A stretch of DNA of 25,444 nt from Clostridiaceae bacterium (GTDB lineage Bacteria; Bacillota; Clostridia; Saccharofermentanales; UBA5734). The DNA is taken from NCBI GenBank assembly GCA_012727965.1, contig JAAYFZ010000188.1, forward strand, positions 1 through 25,444, given 5' to 3'. Below are positions 22,548-25,444 of the stretch, piece by piece. The position numbers were made by a program, and so were the translations under genes. Under the pieces are notes generated by a model. That model did no database searches and was not told the origin of the DNA. It worked only from the letters and a program-made list of their open reading frames with translations. Every line of letters starts with the position of its first letter. Position 1 is the stretch's first letter.

Positions 22548-23564
22548 TCAAGAGGGATCTGTAATAAAATCGCTTAGAGGCCCAAGACCGTGGTATTCCT
22601 CTAGTGTCAGATCATATTCTGCTAGATGATTTGCCAGTTCTATACCTACATAACGAAAATGCCAAGGCTCATAGCTATAATCTGTAATATGAACCTTATG
22701 CGCTGGATATCGAAGAATGAAACCAAACCTGGCAGCATTTTTCATCATCCAACCATAGGTCTCAGTCTGTGCAAAACGGGTGCTGTTTTTCGAAGTATTG
22801 CTATCCATTATATCGATTGCAAGTCCTAGCTGATGCTCTGATCTGCCCTGATAAGCGTTATAACCTACACTCATTGCTATACCTTTTCTATTCAGTGCAC
22901 TGTTGAAAAGCATGTTTTGGACATCGAAGCTTCTATAAGCAGAGGTCATATACAGCACAATACCGGTTTCTTGCTGGCAAGCTTGCCTAAGATCTGTCCA
23001 GGCAGCAGCAGCAGCAGGATGAAGTTGAAACCAATCGAAACCAGATGCTGGAACCAGTTCAGCAGGTTCGAAGTCAGCTGGCAATGTGAAGCCCTTGTTC
23101 ACGAGGGCAGAAAAACTGTGAGGATCAATTACATCACGTGCTTTCACAGTTCTTGGATCAGCAATACCATCGTATAATTTCAGCTCTGACTGCGGTAGGT
23201 AAGTATACCTGGCTGAAGCTGTTTGCTCAGTAGAATGAGGTTGAGTTTCTTCTTGGTCACTTACTTCAATTGAAGTAGTTGTATTTTGCATGGTCTCAGG
23301 CGGCACTGTATTAGTTGTCTCTGTTTGTTCAATGGCAGATGACAAGGGCATGGTCTCATAAGCTTCAACCGCCTGAGATGCTATAGATTCTTGAGAACCG
23401 CTAATCCTGGTATCGTCACCTAGCAGATGAAACAAGAAGGCAATAGATAAAATCACTGCCAGACATGCAGACATAGGAAGCAGAAGATATTTAACTATTT
23501 TCTGCCCACGATAATCTTGATGCTTATCTTGTTTGCGATTCACAATTACTGTCTCCGTTTCCAT
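22548..23564 (-). CDS. D-alanyl-D-alanine carboxypeptidase, VanY/M15B family
   Basis: 338-aa membrane-anchored peptidase acting on peptidoglycan stem peptides. A single N-terminal helix (about 25-48) is followed by a Ser/Thr/Glu/Gln-rich spacer (50-120) and the M15B domain (about 150-330). Catalytic and zinc residues are present: SAYRSF (R211), SEHQLGLAIDIMD (H244, D251) and EPWHFRYVG (E299, H302). The ATG at 23564 has no ribosome site; a GTG at 23543 (VNRKQDK) has GGAG 9 nt upstream and may be the true start. Either way the gene begins inside the end of the CNNM gene (41- or 20-nt overlap), indicating cotranscription and coupling. Not part of a vancomycin cluster. Confidence 0.93.
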   Translation of the reverse strand: METETVIVNRKQDKHQDYRGQKIVKYLLLPMSACLAVILSIAFLFHLLGDDTRISGSQESIASQAVEAYETMPLSSAIEQTETTNTVPPETMQNTTTSIEVSDQEETQPHSTEQTASARYTYLPQSELKLYDGIADPRTVKARDVIDPHSFSALVNKGFTLPADFEPAELVPASGFDWFQLHPAAAAAWTDLRQACQQETGIVLYMTSAYRSFDVQNMLFNSALNRKGIAMSVGYNAYQGRSEHQLGLAIDIMDSNTSKNSTRFAQTETYGWMMKNAARFGFILRYPAHKVHITDYSYEPWHFRYVGIELANHLAEYDLTLEEYHGLGPLSDFITDPS

Positions 23565-24819
23565 CAGAGGAATTACAAAGCCGTATGCTTAATTTGGTGA
23601 TCCTGGTTCTTGTCCTATCAAGCACCTGACAGATTAGTCCATCTACAATGATCGTTTCACCTAGACTGGGAAAAGTTCCCAGCTGTCCGATTACAAGTCC
23701 GCCGATGGTTTCGTAATCATCTGATTCCAGTTCGAGATTAAGTTCTTCATTTAGATCTTTCAGTCTAAGTGAACCTTTTACCCAGTATTCATTTGGACCG
23801 ATTTTCTCTATGTCAGGGTTATACGTATCATGCTCATCGTCAATATCCCCGAAAATTACCTCGACAATGTCTTGTGTAGTTATTATTCCAGCTGTACCGC
23901 CATATTCGTCTACTACGATTGCCATTTGCTGTTTTTGTGCTCTCATTTCTTCGAAGAGATCGGCGATTCTTTTGCTCTCAATAGTATAGTAAGCCTTCCG
24001 GATCAGTTCTTCTATATTAAAATTGTCAGGATCGCCGCTGAAGAGGAAAAAATCCTTCATGTGCAGCAAGCCAATGATACTGTCAAGGGTTTCATCGTAT
24101 ACAGGAAGGCGCGAAAACCTGGTCGACTTGAAGGTTTCCAATATGATCTGATAGTCGTCTTCACGGTCAATCGCGAATACCTCGGTTCTCGGTATCATCA
24201 CATATCTAACCTGCTCATCACCGAATTCAAAAACCTTTTCCAGAAGGCGTTTCTCATCATCCTCTAGCTGTCCTTCTTCATGACTGACGTCCATCATAGT
24301 TTTTAGCTCTTCTTCAGTTACATGTGTTGATTGACTATTCTGATTGATACCGAATAGTCTGAGAATAAAACGGGTGATACCCGTCAGGATGAAAATAAGC
24401 GGACGCAGTAGTTTCATCAGCATGAAAATGGGTATGGCAACAGCCGCTGCAATGCCATCAGCCTTACTTGCTGCAAGTGATTTCGGTGTGATCTCAGAAA
24501 ATATCAAAACGAGCAAAGTCATGATACCGGTTGCGATACCGATACCTTTGCTGCCGAATGTATTGATAGCAAGAGACGTTGCCAGAGCCGAGGCACCGAT
24601 GTTTACAACATTGTTTCCGACCAGAATAGCGCTAAGCCACTGATCGGGTGATTCCAGCATCTTGCCAATAAGTATCGCTGATTTATGTCCTTCTTCGATC
24701 CTCTGTCTTAGCCTGATCCGATTGATACTGGTCAAAGCAGTTTCTGAAGCAGAAAAAAAGGCTGACATCATCAATAGTACAATTAGCGCAATTAATTGCC
24801 ATATACTATCAGGGTCCAA
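23524..24819 (-). CDS. CNNM/CorC-HlyC family transporter (DUF21 + CBS pair)
   Basis: Inner-membrane protein with the standard order: DUF21/CNNM transmembrane domain (about 10-190; SAFFSASETALTSINRIRLRQ, VGNNVVNIGASALAT, FSEITPKSLA), a CBS pair (about 205-330; VMIPRTEVFAID, RLPVYDETLDSIIGLLHMKDFF, DEYGGTAGIIT), and a C-terminal CorC_HlyC domain (about 345-425). The family is linked to Mg2+/Na+ transport; the old haemolysin name is historical. No ATG is available at the N-terminus. The frame reaches a TTG at 24834, but GGAGAG lies 7 nt before the TTG at 24819, which I prefer (431 aa). A near-consensus promoter is 48 nt further upstream. The 3' end overlaps the VanY-like gene. Confidence 0.94.
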   Translation of the reverse strand: MDPDSIWQLIALIVLLMMSAFFSASETALTSINRIRLRQRIEEGHKSAILIGKMLESPDQWLSAILVGNNVVNIGASALATSLAINTFGSKGIGIATGIMTLLVLIFSEITPKSLAASKADGIAAAVAIPIFMLMKLLRPLIFILTGITRFILRLFGINQNSQSTHVTEEELKTMMDVSHEEGQLEDDEKRLLEKVFEFGDEQVRYVMIPRTEVFAIDREDDYQIILETFKSTRFSRLPVYDETLDSIIGLLHMKDFFLFSGDPDNFNIEELIRKAYYTIESKRIADLFEEMRAQKQQMAIVVDEYGGTAGIITTQDIVEVIFGDIDDEHDTYNPDIEKIGPNEYWVKGSLRLKDLNEELNLELESDDYETIGGLVIGQLGTFPSLGETIIVDGLICQVLDRTRTRITKLSIRLCNSSDGNGDSNCESQTR

Positions 24820-24866
24820 GTAATCACTCTCCAATTTATTGTTATCATTTAGAATGCATCTATCTA

Positions 24867-24895
24867 ATTATATTCACATAGAAGGAATATGGCAA
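24867..24895 (-). promoter_or_regulatory. Sigma-A-type promoter of the CNNM-VanY operon
   Basis: On the minus strand TTGCCA (24895-24890), a 17-nt spacer and a perfect TATAAT (24872-24867). It lies about 48 nt upstream of the preferred TTG start of the CNNM gene, in the 95-bp gap after the PH-domain gene. Confidence 0.75.
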
Positions 24896-24929
24896 ATAGG
24901 CTAAGCCTGCTATGTATGGCAGTTAGGTA

Positions 24930-25442
24930 TCAATCACTGTTTTCCAGCAAAGTGCGCAGTTTGTTCAAATGTTTATCCTCGAGAAAAGAAGTCCAAACGC
25001 TGGAAGACAATACTGGTGCATGATAATTTAATTCATAATGTGCCAGACCTGCCCGGCGGAGCAGGGGATGGGCTCTGGTTCCTATCGTCTGTACGGCTTC
25101 TGTCTTGATCCTATAGAGTGAACTGTGCCAGCTGCCGTTTCTGATTTCAACTACATTAGCATTGTAGCCTATGGCCGCATTTTTGTAGCCAAGCCAACGC
25201 GTTAATATTACCAGAGGTAGTATTAGAAGTAGTGACAGCAGCCCTGGACGGAACCAAATAAGTGAAGGTATAACAACAACCAGTAAAACAATAAGAACAG
25301 GTACCATTAAGAATCTTCTTAAGGCCTTGCGTGGTGATGTGTTAAGCTCAGTCACTACTGAATATTCCGGCAGCAAAAGCTGCAGCAAGCTTGCGCTTTC
25401 ATCGGCTTTTACCAGTGGTAGAAGCAGGGCTGTCTCCTTGTC
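24930..25442 (-). CDS. YdbT-like bacterial PH-domain membrane protein, partial (N-terminus beyond window end)
   Basis: The frame stays open from the stop at 24930 to the window edge (171 residues), so the Met at 25388 is probably internal and the start lies outside. The visible part begins ...KETALLLPLVKADESASLLQLLLPEY, then has two closely spaced hydrophobic helices (roughly 47-65 and 67-85 of the fragment, around VPVLIVLLVVVIPSLIWF and LLSLLLILPLVILTRWLGY), followed by a beta-rich bPH2-type domain (AIGYNANVVEIRNGSW ... IKTEAVQTIGTRAHPLLRRAGLAHYEL). This is the pattern of the C-terminal repeat of YdbS/YdbT family proteins (PF03703). The role is not established; YdbST-type proteins have been tied to resistance to antimicrobial compounds in Bacillus. 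Confidence 0.8.
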   Translation of the reverse strand, partial: DKETALLLPLVKADESASLLQLLLPEYSVVTELNTSPRKALRRFLMVPVLIVLLVVVIPSLIWFRPGLLSLLLILPLVILTRWLGYKNAAIGYNANVVEIRNGSWHSSLYRIKTEAVQTIGTRAHPLLRRAGLAHYELNYHAPVLSSSVWTSFLEDKHLNKLRTLLENSD

Positions 25443-25444
25443 AT

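Noticed and set aside
24344..24643. Plus-strand frame of 99 aa opposite the CNNM gene
   Set aside because: Shadow of the conserved membrane domain on the other strand; no ribosome site or recognisable domain.
1..25444. CRISPR arrays, insertion sequences, prophage, tRNA or rRNA genes
   Set aside because: No regularly spaced repeats, transposase or integrase frames, cloverleaf or rRNA-like stretches were found on reading both strands.

Overview
The window looks like chromosomal DNA of a low-to-moderate G+C, strictly anaerobic Firmicute (Clostridia-like). Evidence: strong AGGAGG-type ribosome binding sites almost everywhere, a YtrA-type GntR/ABC cassette, a YesM/YesN-type sensor-regulator pair beside a sugar ABC transporter, and the anaerobe oxygen/NO-defence proteins FprA and Hcp. 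There are no rRNA or tRNA genes, phage genes, transposases or CRISPR arrays that I can see. Both window edges cut genes.

Left part (1-5800): a minus-strand GntR regulator - ABC ATPase - ABC permease operon (permease cut by the window start) under a near-consensus promoter at 2034-2062. Divergent from it is a COG1237-type metallo-beta-lactamase-fold hydrolase. This converges with fprA (flavodiiron O2/NO reductase), and the two reading frames overlap by 14 bp. Upstream of fprA on the minus strand lie an MFS transporter and a 74-aa helical peptide gene that probably form one operon.

Middle (6000-12700): a carbohydrate-uptake locus. Two MalF/MalG-type permeases (ATGA overlap) are followed closely by a YesM-type histidine kinase and a YesN-type AraC response regulator. 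A substrate-binding lipoprotein with its own upstream region comes last and ends at a strong terminator (12663-12695). No ATPase or glycoside hydrolase is present, so the transporter probably uses a shared MsmX-type ATPase (inference).

12700-17600: a redox/stress region. An ArsC/Spx-fold protein that has lost the N-terminal active-site cysteine sits directly before a CoA-disulfide-reductase-type flavoprotein with a C-terminal rhodanese domain. Convergent to it is a lipoprotein thermonuclease with an OB-fold-like insert. Then comes hcp (hybrid cluster protein), preceded by an extended -10 promoter and a nested leader hairpin, and followed by a 17-bp perfect bidirectional terminator shared with an EamA/DMT permease.

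18600-22541: high-affinity phosphate uptake, pstS-pstC-pstA-pstB. A hairpin lies between pstS and pstC, and four TT(A/C/T)ACA-like elements spaced exactly 11 bp lie upstream, as in PhoP boxes. No phoU or phoBR/PR is in view.

22548-25442 (minus strand): a D,D-carboxypeptidase (VanY/M15B) overlapping the end of a CNNM/CorC-HlyC transporter gene, which has a near-consensus promoter at 24867-24895; and the C-terminal part of a YdbT-like bacterial PH-domain membrane protein cut by the window end.

Most genes belong to recognised families. The least explained items are the cysteine-less ArsC-like protein coupled to the CoA-disulfide reductase, the 74-aa peptide with a GG motif near its end, the palindrome in the fprA promoter, the hcp leader hairpin, and the phased Pho-like box.
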